From an uncultured Opitutaceae bacterium (GTDB lineage Bacteria > Verrucomicrobiota > Verrucomicrobiia > Opitutales > Opitutaceae), in assembly GCA_937889545.1 (NCBI GenBank), contig CALAOT010000005.1:40480-104479 (forward strand): DNA of 64,000 bases, given 5' to 3'. Each line of letters begins with the position of its first letter. Positions within the stretch are counted from its first letter, which is position 1. Of this stretch, positions 49,311 through 58,179 are shown piece by piece. The position numbers were made by a program, and so were the translations under genes. The notes under the pieces were generated by a model. The model was not told where the DNA came from. It saw only the letters and a list, made by a program, of their open reading frames with translations, and did not search any database.

Positions 49311-50503
49311 AGGCCAAAGAGTTGTCGGGCCATGTGCCAGGCCTCCGCCGTCGGATAGAAGAAGAGCAGCCAGCCGAGCCAGGCGAAGAGCTGGGTCACC
49401 GCCCAGCCGATAACCGGGTCGCGGCGGATCACCTGCTCGACCACCCGGCCGAGCTGCGGAATCCGCGCATACGTCGCGCAGAGGCCGAGCCCGCAGCCGT
49501 GGTAGACGCCCCATAGGACGAAATGGCGGGCCGGGCCGTGCCAGAGGCCGCAGAGCGCGAACGCAACGAGGGCGTTCAGGCTCCTCCGGGGCCAGCCCTG
49601 ACGGCCGCCGCCGAGCGGGATGTAGACGTAGTCGCGGATCCAGAGGCTGAGCGAGATGTGCCAGCGGATCCAGAAATCCTGCAGGTCGCGCGCCGCATAG
49701 GGCCAGTTGAAGTTCTCCGGAAGGCGGATGCCGAGTATCCGGGCGCAGCCGATCGCGATGTCGCTGTAGCCCGAGAAATCCATCAGGATCCGAAATGCTA
49801 TCGCGGCAAGGATGATCCATTGTCCCAGGAATCCCTGCTCGTCAAAGTGCGGCTGGAAGTAATCGATGTAGGCGGTCAACTGGTCCGCGATCAGGACCTT
49901 CTTGGCGAAGCCGAGGCCCGCGCGGGCCAGGCCCTCGGCCAGGTCGGCCGACGAGAACGGCGAGCGCGCCGCCTCCCCGAGGGACGGCAGGAACTGCGCG
50001 TAGCGCTTGATCGGGCCGGCGACGAGGGAGGGGAAGAAGATGGCGAAGAGCAGGAACTTGACAGGGTTGCGGATCGGCTCCCCGCCGCGGCGCACCTCGA
50101 AGAGGTAGTGGACGAACTCGAAGACGAAGAAGCTGACTCCCAGGGGCGGAGCCCCCGGCATGACGGACTTCGCGAGCCTCGCGAGCGCGGCGGCGAGCGC
50201 GGCGCTGAACGGGGCGACAGCGCTGCCTATGAGAAAGAGGGAATACTTGTAGAAGCAGAGTGCCGCCACGCTGGCGATCATGGCCAGGACGCACACCCAG
50301 CCCCGCCGGGTCAGCCCCGCGAGGAACGTGAGGATCATCAGGACAATGATCGGCTTCACGCCGGCCGGCCCCGCGAAGTGCCAGTGGAACACCGCGCAGG
50401 CCACCGCCAGCCACCCCTGCCGCAGGACCGGCCCGGGCAGGAGCCGGAACACCGTCATCGCCGCGATGGCGAAGAGCAGGAACCAGTAGGTGGTGAAGAT
50501 CAT
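49307..50503 (-). CDS. MBOAT-family membrane O-acyltransferase (AlgI/DltB-like)
   Basis: The 398-residue polytopic protein has about ten TM segments. It has the MBOAT landmarks GVSFFVFEFVHYLFEVRRG, FPSLVAGPIKRYAQF, MDFSGYSDIAIGCARILGI and WIRWHISLSLWIRDYVYIPLGG. The catalytic His is in CGLWHGPARHFVLWGVYHG. It moves acyl groups across the inner membrane for attachment to an exported polymer. The gene order MBOAT-SGNH-DUF5989 with overlapping starts makes a compact operon. Confidence 0.93.
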   Translation of the reverse strand: MIFTTYWFLLFAIAAMTVFRLLPGPVLRQGWLAVACAVFHWHFAGPAGVKPIIVLMILTFLAGLTRRGWVCVLAMIASVAALCFYKYSLFLIGSAVAPFSAALAAALARLAKSVMPGAPPLGVSFFVFEFVHYLFEVRRGGEPIRNPVKFLLFAIFFPSLVAGPIKRYAQFLPSLGEAARSPFSSADLAEGLARAGLGFAKKVLIADQLTAYIDYFQPHFDEQGFLGQWIILAAIAFRILMDFSGYSDIAIGCARILGIRLPENFNWPYAARDLQDFWIRWHISLSLWIRDYVYIPLGGGRQGWPRRSLNALVAFALCGLWHGPARHFVLWGVYHGCGLGLCATYARIPQLGRVVEQVIRRDPVIGWAVTQLFAWLGWLLFFYPTAEAWHMARQLFGL

Positions 50504-50648
50504 CTGGGGACCAAGGGATGACGACAGAGGGCCGTCCTAAGCGACTCAAGGAAATTGGCGAGCGATCATCAGGCCCGGTGGCGCCTTCGCTCCCGGACAC
50601 CGTAACCCGGACCGCCTCCCCTCCCGCCGGGCAGCGGGGCCCTGTGGC

Positions 50649-50670
50649 CGGCCAGCTCTCCAGCTGGCCG
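50649..50670 (-). terminator. hairpin between P450 and MBOAT genes
   Basis: A perfect 9-bp stem (50649-50657 with 50662-50670) closes a CTCC loop, 79 bp after the P450 stop on the minus strand. No T-run follows. It probably separates the P450 transcript from the acylation operon. Confidence 0.5.
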
Positions 50671-50747
50671 CCCGCGCCGGATTGCGTCGCCGCGACCCGC
50701 GCTGGCTCCACCCCGCCAATCGTCGGCGAACCGCCCCCTGAAGCCCT

Positions 50748-51890
50748 TCAGAGCGGCGCCAGCCTGACCGTCAGCGACTCGTAGCCGACCGACCGCTCGT
50801 AGCGCGCCTCGATTTCCACATGCTCCTTAGCATCCAGCAGCGTGATGCCGGCGACCCGTTCCGTGCATTTCTGGAGCAGGGTCCTGAGGAGCAGCCTCGC
50901 GTGGGGCGCGCCGAGGCAGACGTGGGCCCCGATGCCGAACGCGACGTGGGGGTTGGGCTTCCGGTCGAGGCGCACCTCCTCCGGCGCCTCGAACGCCGCC
51001 TCGTCCTGGTTGGCCGACGCCCAGCACAGGGACACCCGGCCGCCGGCCTTGACGGTGACCCCGTGGACGTCGGTCTCCACCGGGCACACCCGCCCGATAT
51101 GCGTGAGCGGCGAGACGACGCGGAAGAACTCCTCGCAGGCATGGACGATGCGCGACGGGTCCCTGCGCAGGTATTCGAATGCCTCGGGGTTCCGGCCGAG
51201 GTAGGCCATGACGGAGGAGATCGTGTGGATGATGGTGTCGCGCCCGCCGGCAAACGCCAGGTTGGCGAACCCCATCATCTCCTCCCGAGTGAGCGCCCGC
51301 CCGCGAAAGGTTGCCTTTGTGAGGGCGCTGAAGAAGTCCTCGCCCGGAATCTCCGCGGCGCGGTCGAACTGCCGGTGCAGGTAGGCCTCCAGCTCGGCGC
51401 CCTTCCGCTTTCCCGAGCCGCCGTCGCGGAAGACATGGGTGCCCCAGCTGATCCAGGTCTGCGCCTCGGCCTCCGGCACGTTGAGCAGGTAGGCGAGCGC
51501 GCGGGACTGGAGGGGAAGCGCGAATTCCCGGACCACCTCGATCGATTCACGGCCCAGCGCGCAAGAGATCAGTTCCTCGATCAGCGCCTCCACCCGGGCG
51601 ACCACGGCGGGATCCTTGGCCCGGCGGAAGAACGGCTCGACGATGTCCCGGTACTCCGTGTGATCGGGCGGGTCCGTCTCGATGGGCAGCTGGCGCATCG
51701 TCCGGACGTCCTCCTCCGACGGGATCGGCACCCGGAACGGGGCATCGGAACTGAACGTCCTCCAGTCCTTCGCGGCACGGCGCACGTCCTCATGGCGCAG
51801 GATCATCGGCACGCCCTCGCCCTGGAACTCGCACTCGAGGGCGCCCGCGGCGTCTCGGTGGTCGCGAAAGGGATCGGGAATGTTGCTCAT
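50748..51890 (-). CDS. cytochrome P450
   Basis: The 380-residue soluble bacterial P450 has the I-helix oxygen-binding region AFAGGRDTIIHT, the ExxR motif in EEFFRVVSP, and the haem-Cys loop FGIGAHVCLGAPHAR near residue 320. It is somewhat shorter than the usual 400-420 residues, mainly at the N-terminus. P450s mono-oxygenate small hydrophobic substrates with electrons from a ferredoxin. No ferredoxin or reductase gene is close. It is divergent from the DUF2142 gene. Confidence 0.94.
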   Translation of the reverse strand: MSNIPDPFRDHRDAAGALECEFQGEGVPMILRHEDVRRAAKDWRTFSSDAPFRVPIPSEEDVRTMRQLPIETDPPDHTEYRDIVEPFFRRAKDPAVVARVEALIEELISCALGRESIEVVREFALPLQSRALAYLLNVPEAEAQTWISWGTHVFRDGGSGKRKGAELEAYLHRQFDRAAEIPGEDFFSALTKATFRGRALTREEMMGFANLAFAGGRDTIIHTISSVMAYLGRNPEAFEYLRRDPSRIVHACEEFFRVVSPLTHIGRVCPVETDVHGVTVKAGGRVSLCWASANQDEAAFEAPEEVRLDRKPNPHVAFGIGAHVCLGAPHARLLLRTLLQKCTERVAGITLLDAKEHVEIEARYERSVGYESLTVRLAPL

Positions 51891-52223
51891 GGGCTTCCTT
51901 GTCGCCGCATTGAGGCGGGTGAGCTCGGATTAACTTCGTTATCATTGCACGCAAGTGGAATTGGCGCGGCCGCCTGCGCGCTATCGCCGGAGCGGGCGCG
52001 CGGCGGCCGGGATCTTGGTTGCCCGAACCTCGCCGGGATGATCTAAGGGCGGGCGTGATTTCCCGCGCGGCCACGGCGACCCCAACCCCGGCGCCCCTTC
52101 CTCCAGGCCTTCCTTGGCGGCTGACCGCGGCGCGGGCCGTCGGACCAGCCGGTCGAATGCCGATGCCCCCGCATCCGGCGGCCTTGATCGGGCGTGCGGG
52201 GAGCCCCGTAGCGGGCCCGTCCC
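51891..52223. other. divergent spacer between P450 and DUF2142 genes
   Basis: 333 bp. The P450-proximal part has a short AT-rich stretch (GGATTAACTTCGTTATCATT, 51927-51946) that could hold its promoter. The remainder is GC-rich with no recognisable element. Confidence 0.35.
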
Positions 52224-53606
52224 ATGAAGCCGCTGCTGCGCACTGAATCCTGGCTCGCGCTTCTAATCGGCCTGCTCTTCGGGGTTCCGGCCGTTGTCCT
52301 TGTCCCTCCCGCCGTCACGTTTGACGGCCCGAGCCACTACGCGCGCGCGCTGCAGGTGTCCGAGGGCCACATGCGGGCGGAGCGCATTTCCGAGCGCGCC
52401 GCGGGCGGAACGATCGCGCGCAGCCACTTTGAATTCCTCAACACCCTTCTCTGGGCCTACTACTGGAAGCCCGGGCACGAATACATGGACCGGGCCCGGT
52501 GGGAAGCCCTCTCGAGGCAGGACGAGCGGGTCCCCGGGACCGTTCTCGTGGAGTTCACCAACACCGCGATCTACAGCCCGGCGAACTACCTCTTCCAGGC
52601 CCTCGGGATGCGGCTGGCGGCCGCCCTGTCCCAGGCGCCTCTCCTTGCAAACTGGATGGGGTGCCTCTTCAACCTCGCGGGCTACCTGGTTCTCGTGGTG
52701 ATCGCGATCGAGTGCTCGCCGCACTTCCAGAGGGGCATCCTGCTCCTTGCCTCGAGCCCGCTCCTCGTCATCCAGGCCTCATCCTTGAGCGCCGACGCCA
52801 TCAACTTCTCGCTGCCGCTGCTTGTGCTCGCCTGGACCTGGAGGCTCACGGTCCGCGACGTGAGGCATCCGGCGCGGGAGCTGGCGTGCGTGCTCGCCCT
52901 GGGAATCCTCGTGACGCTCCTCAAGCCCGTCCTTTTCGCGATGCTGCCGTGCCTGTTCCTGATTCCCGCCCGGCGCTTCGGCGGCAAGGGGCTTGCCAAG
53001 GCCGCGGCGCTCACCGCCTATTGCCTGCTTGTGGCCGGCGTGTGGATCGCCTGGAACCGGGCGAATTTCGACATCGACGTCGCTCGCTGGTATCATCCCG
53101 AACGGCCGCCGATGTCGGTGCAAAGGCAGTGGTTCCTCGGGAACCCGCTGCGCTTCTCGGATCCCTTCCTTTTCACATTGAGGCACGACCTCCCCGCCCA
53201 ATGGCCGCACCTCTACGGCGATCCGGGGGACTGGGTTTCGCGCGGGGCGTACCGCTTCAACGCCGTGCTATCCCTGGTCTTCCTCGCGGGGTTCCTGGGG
53301 TGCGCCTCGTGGAGCGAGAGGCCGAGCCGCGTCTGGGCCGACGGAATGCTGGTCGTATCCTTTGCCCTCGTCTTCGTTACCGCCCTCACGCTCTGGCTGG
53401 CGTTCGGGACCGTGAGCATGGGGTACGTCCCCGGTTTGGTCGGCCGCTATCTCTTTCTGCCTGTCCTCGCGCTTGGCATGGCCTGGGCGGAGGTGTTCCA
53501 CGACGGCCTCCGCAGGATGCGAAGCCTCCTGTTCTGGGCGGCCCTGGCCGCAAATGCGGCGGGGTTGGCCGCGATCGTGGTCCCCGTGGCGATGCTCACC
53601 TGGTGA
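52224..53606 (+). CDS. DUF2142-type polytopic membrane protein
   Basis: The 460-residue protein has about eleven hydrophobic segments. The early loop TFDGPSHYARALQVSEGHM, SPANYLFQALGMRLAAA, and the C-terminal VGRYLFLPVLALGMA match the DUF2142 pattern, a glycosyltransferase-C-like membrane family whose acidic first loop (here D of FDGPSH) resembles the catalytic site of lipid-linked sugar transferases. The activity is not proven for the family. No glycan gene cluster is adjacent, though an acylation operon lies 2 kb away. Confidence 0.8.
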   Translation: MKPLLRTESWLALLIGLLFGVPAVVLVPPAVTFDGPSHYARALQVSEGHMRAERISERAAGGTIARSHFEFLNTLLWAYYWKPGHEYMDRARWEALSRQDERVPGTVLVEFTNTAIYSPANYLFQALGMRLAAALSQAPLLANWMGCLFNLAGYLVLVVIAIECSPHFQRGILLLASSPLLVIQASSLSADAINFSLPLLVLAWTWRLTVRDVRHPARELACVLALGILVTLLKPVLFAMLPCLFLIPARRFGGKGLAKAAALTAYCLLVAGVWIAWNRANFDIDVARWYHPERPPMSVQRQWFLGNPLRFSDPFLFTLRHDLPAQWPHLYGDPGDWVSRGAYRFNAVLSLVFLAGFLGCASWSERPSRVWADGMLVVSFALVFVTALTLWLAFGTVSMGYVPGLVGRYLFLPVLALGMAWAEVFHDGLRRMRSLLFWAALAANAAGLAAIVVPVAMLTW

Positions 53607-53797
53607 GCCCCGGGGCCGGGAGGGGATGAATGACCCTGGTTTGCCCGGTGCAAACGGGCGCCGGGGCGCGAACTGGCACGCAAGGCCCGGCTGGCGTTTA
53701 CGGCCGGCCGATTCCGAGGCCGTAGAAGGCCCTTCGGGACGTTTTCATGGTGACATCGACCGGTTCTGAGACAACGAACCAATGTGATTACCCCCTA

Positions 53798-55078
53798 ATG
53801 CTCACGATCCAGCAAAAGCTTTCCAAATCCTTCTATGCCCTGCTCAGCCTGCCCTCAACCGCGATGGGTTTTGCTCTGTCGATTCAGATCTCGGCGCTCA
53901 GCTGGATCCTGACCACCAAGTACAGCCTCGACATCCATCAGGTGGGACTGGTCTGGGCCGCGGGACCGCTCGCCGGAATCTTCGGCCAGGTGATCATCGG
54001 ACTGATCAGCGACAACGTCTGGGTGGGGGGCGGCCGCCGCCGGCCCTTCATCGTGGTGGGCGGCATCCTCGCCTCCCTCATGCTCCTGGCGCTGCCGAAT
54101 ATCGACACGATCTCCCACGCTCTGGGCATCGCCAACCTGCTGATCGTGGCGACCATCGTGGCGCTGTCCCTGGATTTGGCGATCAACATCAGCTTCAACC
54201 CGACGCGTTCCATCATCGCCGACGTGACCCCCGAGGGCAACGAGCGGACCAAGGGGTACACCTGGATGCAGACAATCTCGGGTTTCTTCGGCGTGCTGGC
54301 CTATGTGATCGGGGCGACGCTGGGCAACTATGTGCTGATCTATGCCGGCGCCGTCCTCGTGCTGCTGTTCTCCGTGCTTCCCCCATTCCTCATCAAGGAG
54401 CCGCGCATCCTGACGAATGTCGCCGCAGCCGCCGACGCCACTGTCGCCCGGTCCGCCGACTGGAGCCAGCTGTGGCGGGTCTACCTGGCCCACGGGTTCT
54501 CGTGGATCGGGGTGCAGACCATGTTCGTTTTCATCATCGCCTTCATCCAGCAGAAGATGTTCGCCGCGGGGGTCGCGCCGGAAGCGGTGAACAAGGCGTC
54601 CGGCCCCATCATCGCGATCGCCTTCGCTGTGCTGAACACGGTGGGCTTCCTGCTTCCCGCTTTTGTCCTGGAACCGCTCTCGGAGAGGATCGGCCGGGTG
54701 CGCGTCCACGGGCTGGCATGCGCTCTCATGGCGCTGGCCTACGGGGCGATCGCGCTCAGGGTGGCGTCGCCGACAGGGTTGTACCTCTGCATGGCGGTCG
54801 CCGGCATCGGCTGGGCCTCGATCGTCAGCATTCCCTTCGCGATCATGAGCGAGCTCGTGGAGCAGCGCCGCATGGGATTCTTCATGGGCATCTTCAATCT
54901 CTCGGTTGTCCTGCCGCAGCTTCTGGTCAGCCTGTTCGTCGGCTCGATCATCCAGAGGGCCGCCGACAAGAACGTGATCTTCCTGATCAGTGCAGCCACC
55001 CTGGCCGCCTCGGCCTTCCTCTGGATGATGGTGCGCGACCGGCGAGGCGCCGCCTGGGCGGGCGCAGTCCGCCCCTGA
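53798..55078 (+). CDS. SLC45/GPH-like MFS sugar transporter
   Basis: The 426-residue protein has twelve TM segments. It opens with SFYALLSLPSTAMGFALSIQ, then WAAGPLAGIFGQVIIGLISDNVW with GGGRRRPFIVVGG (motif A region with RRR), DLAINISFNPTRSIIADVTPEG, and QRRMGFFMGIFNLSVVLPQ, which together resemble sucrose/maltose SLC45-type carriers. ATG 53798 is preferred. ATG 53747 would add 17 polar residues. A plausible substrate is a disaccharide, but no hydrolase is adjacent. Confidence 0.85.
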   Translation: MLTIQQKLSKSFYALLSLPSTAMGFALSIQISALSWILTTKYSLDIHQVGLVWAAGPLAGIFGQVIIGLISDNVWVGGGRRRPFIVVGGILASLMLLALPNIDTISHALGIANLLIVATIVALSLDLAINISFNPTRSIIADVTPEGNERTKGYTWMQTISGFFGVLAYVIGATLGNYVLIYAGAVLVLLFSVLPPFLIKEPRILTNVAAAADATVARSADWSQLWRVYLAHGFSWIGVQTMFVFIIAFIQQKMFAAGVAPEAVNKASGPIIAIAFAVLNTVGFLLPAFVLEPLSERIGRVRVHGLACALMALAYGAIALRVASPTGLYLCMAVAGIGWASIVSIPFAIMSELVEQRRMGFFMGIFNLSVVLPQLLVSLFVGSIIQRAADKNVIFLISAATLAASAFLWMMVRDRRGAAWAGAVRP

Positions 55079-55142
55079 CCGGCCCATACGGGAGGCCAGC
55101 CGCTCCGGATGGCAGGCCCATCGCGGGCTGCCTCCGCCGCGA

Positions 55143-56531
55143 ATGACGGGGCGAAAAGCGGGCGGCTCTTCGTCACGGCGCCGTCCGCCGGGATTTCTAG
55201 CATCGGCGGACGATTTAGCTCGTGCCGCAAAAACATTGATTTTAGCTCGGGCAAATCTCCCCCAAGGCCGGGATTCTCGTTCCTCAAATCAGCCCAACTT
55301 CGCATTGAAAAAGCAGTATCCGTACTCGTTCCATGTCGCCCTCGACGGGAACGGCATCAACGGCCTGGAGGGCATGGCCGGGGTCTGCCTGTTCCGGTAC
55401 GACCCCGCGGACAACTCCTACGCGTACAAGATCAGCTACTACGACGGAGTGGCGGCCGGGCACTCCGTCAACGTGAACCCCGCCGGAACGCACGGGTTTC
55501 TGGGAAACGTCGGCCAGCACCTCATCTTCTATGACGCCAAGAACCTCGAGGAGTACGACCGGATCTCCACCCTGCGTTTCGAGGTGAATGACACCAGCCT
55601 GCGCGGAAGCACCCATTCGATCTGGCTGAACAACGACGAGTTCATCACCGCCATTGGCGACTATTTCTACAGGTTCAACGTCAAGAGGATATCAAAGGGT
55701 GAGAAACTCGGCCCGCACAAGGTGAAGCTGCCCCATGCGATGAAGCTCACGGCATCCGGCCGGTACCTGTGCTACGGCTCGATGGACAACCCGGTGTTTG
55801 GCCGCCGCGGCGAGGCGAAGGAGGTCGGCGTCTGGGACATGAAGACCGGCGAGGCGACGCGGATCCAGCTTCCCACGACCTGCTGGCACCTGATACCGCA
55901 CAAGAAAAAGGACCTGTTCTACAGCGTGTCGTTCCGGGTCTTCCCGCAGGATGGGGTGGACTATCATGAGTGGGCGATGGCCTACCTCAAGGAATACGCC
56001 TACGAGATCGACGCGAAGACCAAGCAGGTGACCCGGCACTGGGCCGCGAGCCGCGACACCCCGGCGCATATCAACTCGGACGTCACGATTTCCGATCGGG
56101 AGCTCATCTTCTGCAACGGCGGCAGCCAGACGATCGTCTTCATAGATCTGGAGAGCTTCGCCAAGTTTCGAATCATCGACGAGAGGCCGGGCTTCCAGAC
56201 GAGCCTCAAGCATTCCAGGTCGATGGCGACGCAGATCTACGATTCCCTCGCCCGCGGCGGCCTCTTCACGAGCACCAGGCACATACTGGGCGCTCTCAGG
56301 GTGAGCCGCTTCACGTTCTTGGACTCGATCTACGCATGCCAGCTGTCCAAGGACCAGTCACTGCTGTTCACCGCCAACCGCGGCCTGAACCACATCACGA
56401 TATACGACTATCCCTCGAACGAGATCCGTCTCCGTGTGCAGATGCCCGAATTGCACGAGTTCGTGAAGCTGCCAAAGATCGCCGACCCGAGGCTCGGCTT
56501 TCACCACAGCTACCTGATCAGCCCGCCCTAG
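55143..56531 (+). CDS. beta-propeller-like hypothetical protein
   Basis: The longest frame gives 462 residues. The first 53 are low-complexity and basic, so the true start may be a TTG at 55304 (just before KKQYPYSFHVALDGNG). The body has repeated four-strand units with GVWDMKTGEA, HSIWLNNDEFITAIGDYFYRF, FIDLESFAKFRII and DQSLLFTANRGLNHITIYDY, suggesting a seven-bladed WD40/quinoprotein-like propeller. No catalytic motif or signal is visible. It is convergent with the SRPBCC gene (14-bp overlap) and may belong with that cluster. Confidence 0.65.
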   Translation: MTGRKAGGSSSRRRPPGFLASADDLARAAKTLILARANLPQGRDSRSSNQPNFALKKQYPYSFHVALDGNGINGLEGMAGVCLFRYDPADNSYAYKISYYDGVAAGHSVNVNPAGTHGFLGNVGQHLIFYDAKNLEEYDRISTLRFEVNDTSLRGSTHSIWLNNDEFITAIGDYFYRFNVKRISKGEKLGPHKVKLPHAMKLTASGRYLCYGSMDNPVFGRRGEAKEVGVWDMKTGEATRIQLPTTCWHLIPHKKKDLFYSVSFRVFPQDGVDYHEWAMAYLKEYAYEIDAKTKQVTRHWAASRDTPAHINSDVTISDRELIFCNGGSQTIVFIDLESFAKFRIIDERPGFQTSLKHSRSMATQIYDSLARGGLFTSTRHILGALRVSRFTFLDSIYACQLSKDQSLLFTANRGLNHITIYDYPSNEIRLRVQMPELHEFVKLPKIADPRLGFHHSYLISPP

Positions 56532-57084
56532 CCTTCCCGCCCGGCGGCGACCCGGGCGCGGAGCTCAGCAGGGTCCCGGCCGCCTCCAGGAGCTTCCGGA
56601 AATTCTTCGGCACGAGCGCCACGACGAAAAGCTCGACCGCGTTGGCCAGCGGGCCCTCCAGAATGGACGGCACGCCCGCGAGGTTTTGGAGGCTGAGCAC
56701 AAGGTCGCCCTCGAACGTCACCCGCGTGCCCCTCCCGCCCATCGCGGGCTCGTAGCGGGTCACCCCCGAGCACCTGATCCTCTCGGCCAGGAAATGCGGC
56801 TCCATGCGCCAGACACACTCGTAGCTCCGCGGCCGATACTCGGCCCGGTCCGTCCAGGCCAGCATCTCCGTCTTGATGTAGCCGGTGACGATGGCCGGCA
56901 GCTTCGGTTTTGCCTTCCAGATGTTCACCAGATCCACCGTTCCGTCGGGCAGCTCCTTCCTGGACTCCACCGTGACGCTCTCGATGTCATCGAGCAGGAG
57001 AACCACCTCCGGAAGGCGGTCGCGGATCGCGACCCACACGCTCTCGCGCGGATGCTTCAGAACGCTGACGGAACTGATTCTCAT
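56518..57084 (-). CDS. SRPBCC (START/polyketide-cyclase-like) protein
   Basis: The 188-residue protein begins ISSVSVLKHPRESVWVAIRDRLPE, the usual opening of SRPBCC proteins (HPRE.VW..I.D). It follows with VTVESRKELPDGTVDLVNIW and CVWRMEPHF strands and ends with a long helix preceded by GDLVL. Such folds bind hydrophobic ligands. It is the last gene of a seven-gene minus-strand operon, 15 bp after the epimerase. Ligand and reaction are unknown. Confidence 0.8.
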   Translation of the reverse strand: MRISSVSVLKHPRESVWVAIRDRLPEVVLLLDDIESVTVESRKELPDGTVDLVNIWKAKPKLPAIVTGYIKTEMLAWTDRAEYRPRSYECVWRMEPHFLAERIRCSGVTRYEPAMGGRGTRVTFEGDLVLSLQNLAGVPSILEGPLANAVELFVVALVPKNFRKLLEAAGTLLSSAPGSPPGGKARAG

Positions 57085-57099
57085 GGAATTCGGCGGGGA

Positions 57100-58179
57100 T
57101 TAGGCGGTTTTCTTCAATTTGAGCAATCGCTGCTCGGCCTCCTGGTGCGCCTCCCAGGCCTCGTAGACCTCGCGCGTCGGCCGGAGCGCGGCCCGCAGCT
57201 GCATCGAGATGTGCGGACTGCTCAGCAGCCAGGCGATGGCGTCCGCCAGGGCCGCCCGCGCGGGGCGCGGCGCATAGCCAAGCTCGGCCGCACGCTCGTG
57301 GCTGTACCAGTAGAAGCGCCCGACCATCTTCGCCTGCGTGCGGGTGGAAAGGGGCTCCTGCCGCGTGACCAGACTGATCAGCTCCTGGGCCGTGGCGGCA
57401 AGATAGGACGAGGTGTGGTTCGCCGTGAACTTCGGAGGGTCCGCGCCGCACAGCTCCGCTATCAACTTGTGAACGGCGGGCCACTCCAGGTTCTCCGCCG
57501 CCAGGATGTAACGCTTTCCCCTCACGCCCTTGTCGGCCGCCAGGATATGGCCGCGGGCGACGTCCCGAACCGAAACCAGGTTGCAGCCCCCGGGCCAGGT
57601 CAGCTTCAAGGGATCCCTCAGGAAGGAGCAGATGATCGCGTTGCTCGGGCCAAGGCGGTAGTCGTGCGGTCCGAGGCACATGCTCGGACACACCGCCACC
57701 AGGTCCACGCCGAGTTCGGCCGCGCGCGTGAACGCCCGGTATTCCTGGGCCGCCTTGGCCACCGCGTAGGCGTCGGTCTCGGTGTCCGGGCTGGTCTCGT
57801 CCCGCACGTAGCGCTGCGTGCCGGAGCCACACACCACCGATGTCGAGGTCAGGACCACCCGCCCCACCCCGGCCCGGTGCGCGGCCTCCACGGCATTGAG
57901 CGCCCCCTGCACGGCGACCTTCTTCAGATCCTCCGCCGGGTGCCTCCAGTAGGAGTACACGGCCGCGGTGTGAAACAGCACGTCGCATCCCCGCGCGGCA
58001 CCGGCAATGCTCTCGGCCTGAAGGATGTCTCCGACGCTCGTCTCAACGTCCAGGCCGCGCAGGCTGCGGCGGTCGCTCTTCTCCCGGACAAAGGCCCTGA
58101 CCGCGTGGCGGTCCCGAAGCAGTTCACGGACGAGATTGGCCCCGACAATCCCGTTTGCCCCGGTGACAAGGGCTCTCAT
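57100..58179 (-). CDS. NAD-dependent epimerase/dehydratase (HpnA / dihydroflavonol-reductase-like)
   Basis: The 359-residue extended SDR has the cofactor loop VTGANGIVGANLVREL at the very start, VLFHTAAVYSYWRHP, the active-site YAVAKAAQE, and VSVRDVARGHILA, closest in feel to hopanoid-associated HpnA and dihydroflavonol reductases. ATG 58179 overlaps the upstream stop (ATGA) and is preferred to the ATG at 58191. The C-terminal 60 residues are helical, ending KKTA. The substrate may be a lipid-linked or sterol-like alcohol, by family analogy only. Confidence 0.88.
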   Translation of the reverse strand: MRALVTGANGIVGANLVRELLRDRHAVRAFVREKSDRRSLRGLDVETSVGDILQAESIAGAARGCDVLFHTAAVYSYWRHPAEDLKKVAVQGALNAVEAAHRAGVGRVVLTSTSVVCGSGTQRYVRDETSPDTETDAYAVAKAAQEYRAFTRAAELGVDLVAVCPSMCLGPHDYRLGPSNAIICSFLRDPLKLTWPGGCNLVSVRDVARGHILAADKGVRGKRYILAAENLEWPAVHKLIAELCGADPPKFTANHTSSYLAATAQELISLVTRQEPLSTRTQAKMVGRFYWYSHERAAELGYAPRPARAALADAIAWLLSSPHISMQLRAALRPTREVYEAWEAHQEAEQRLLKLKKTA

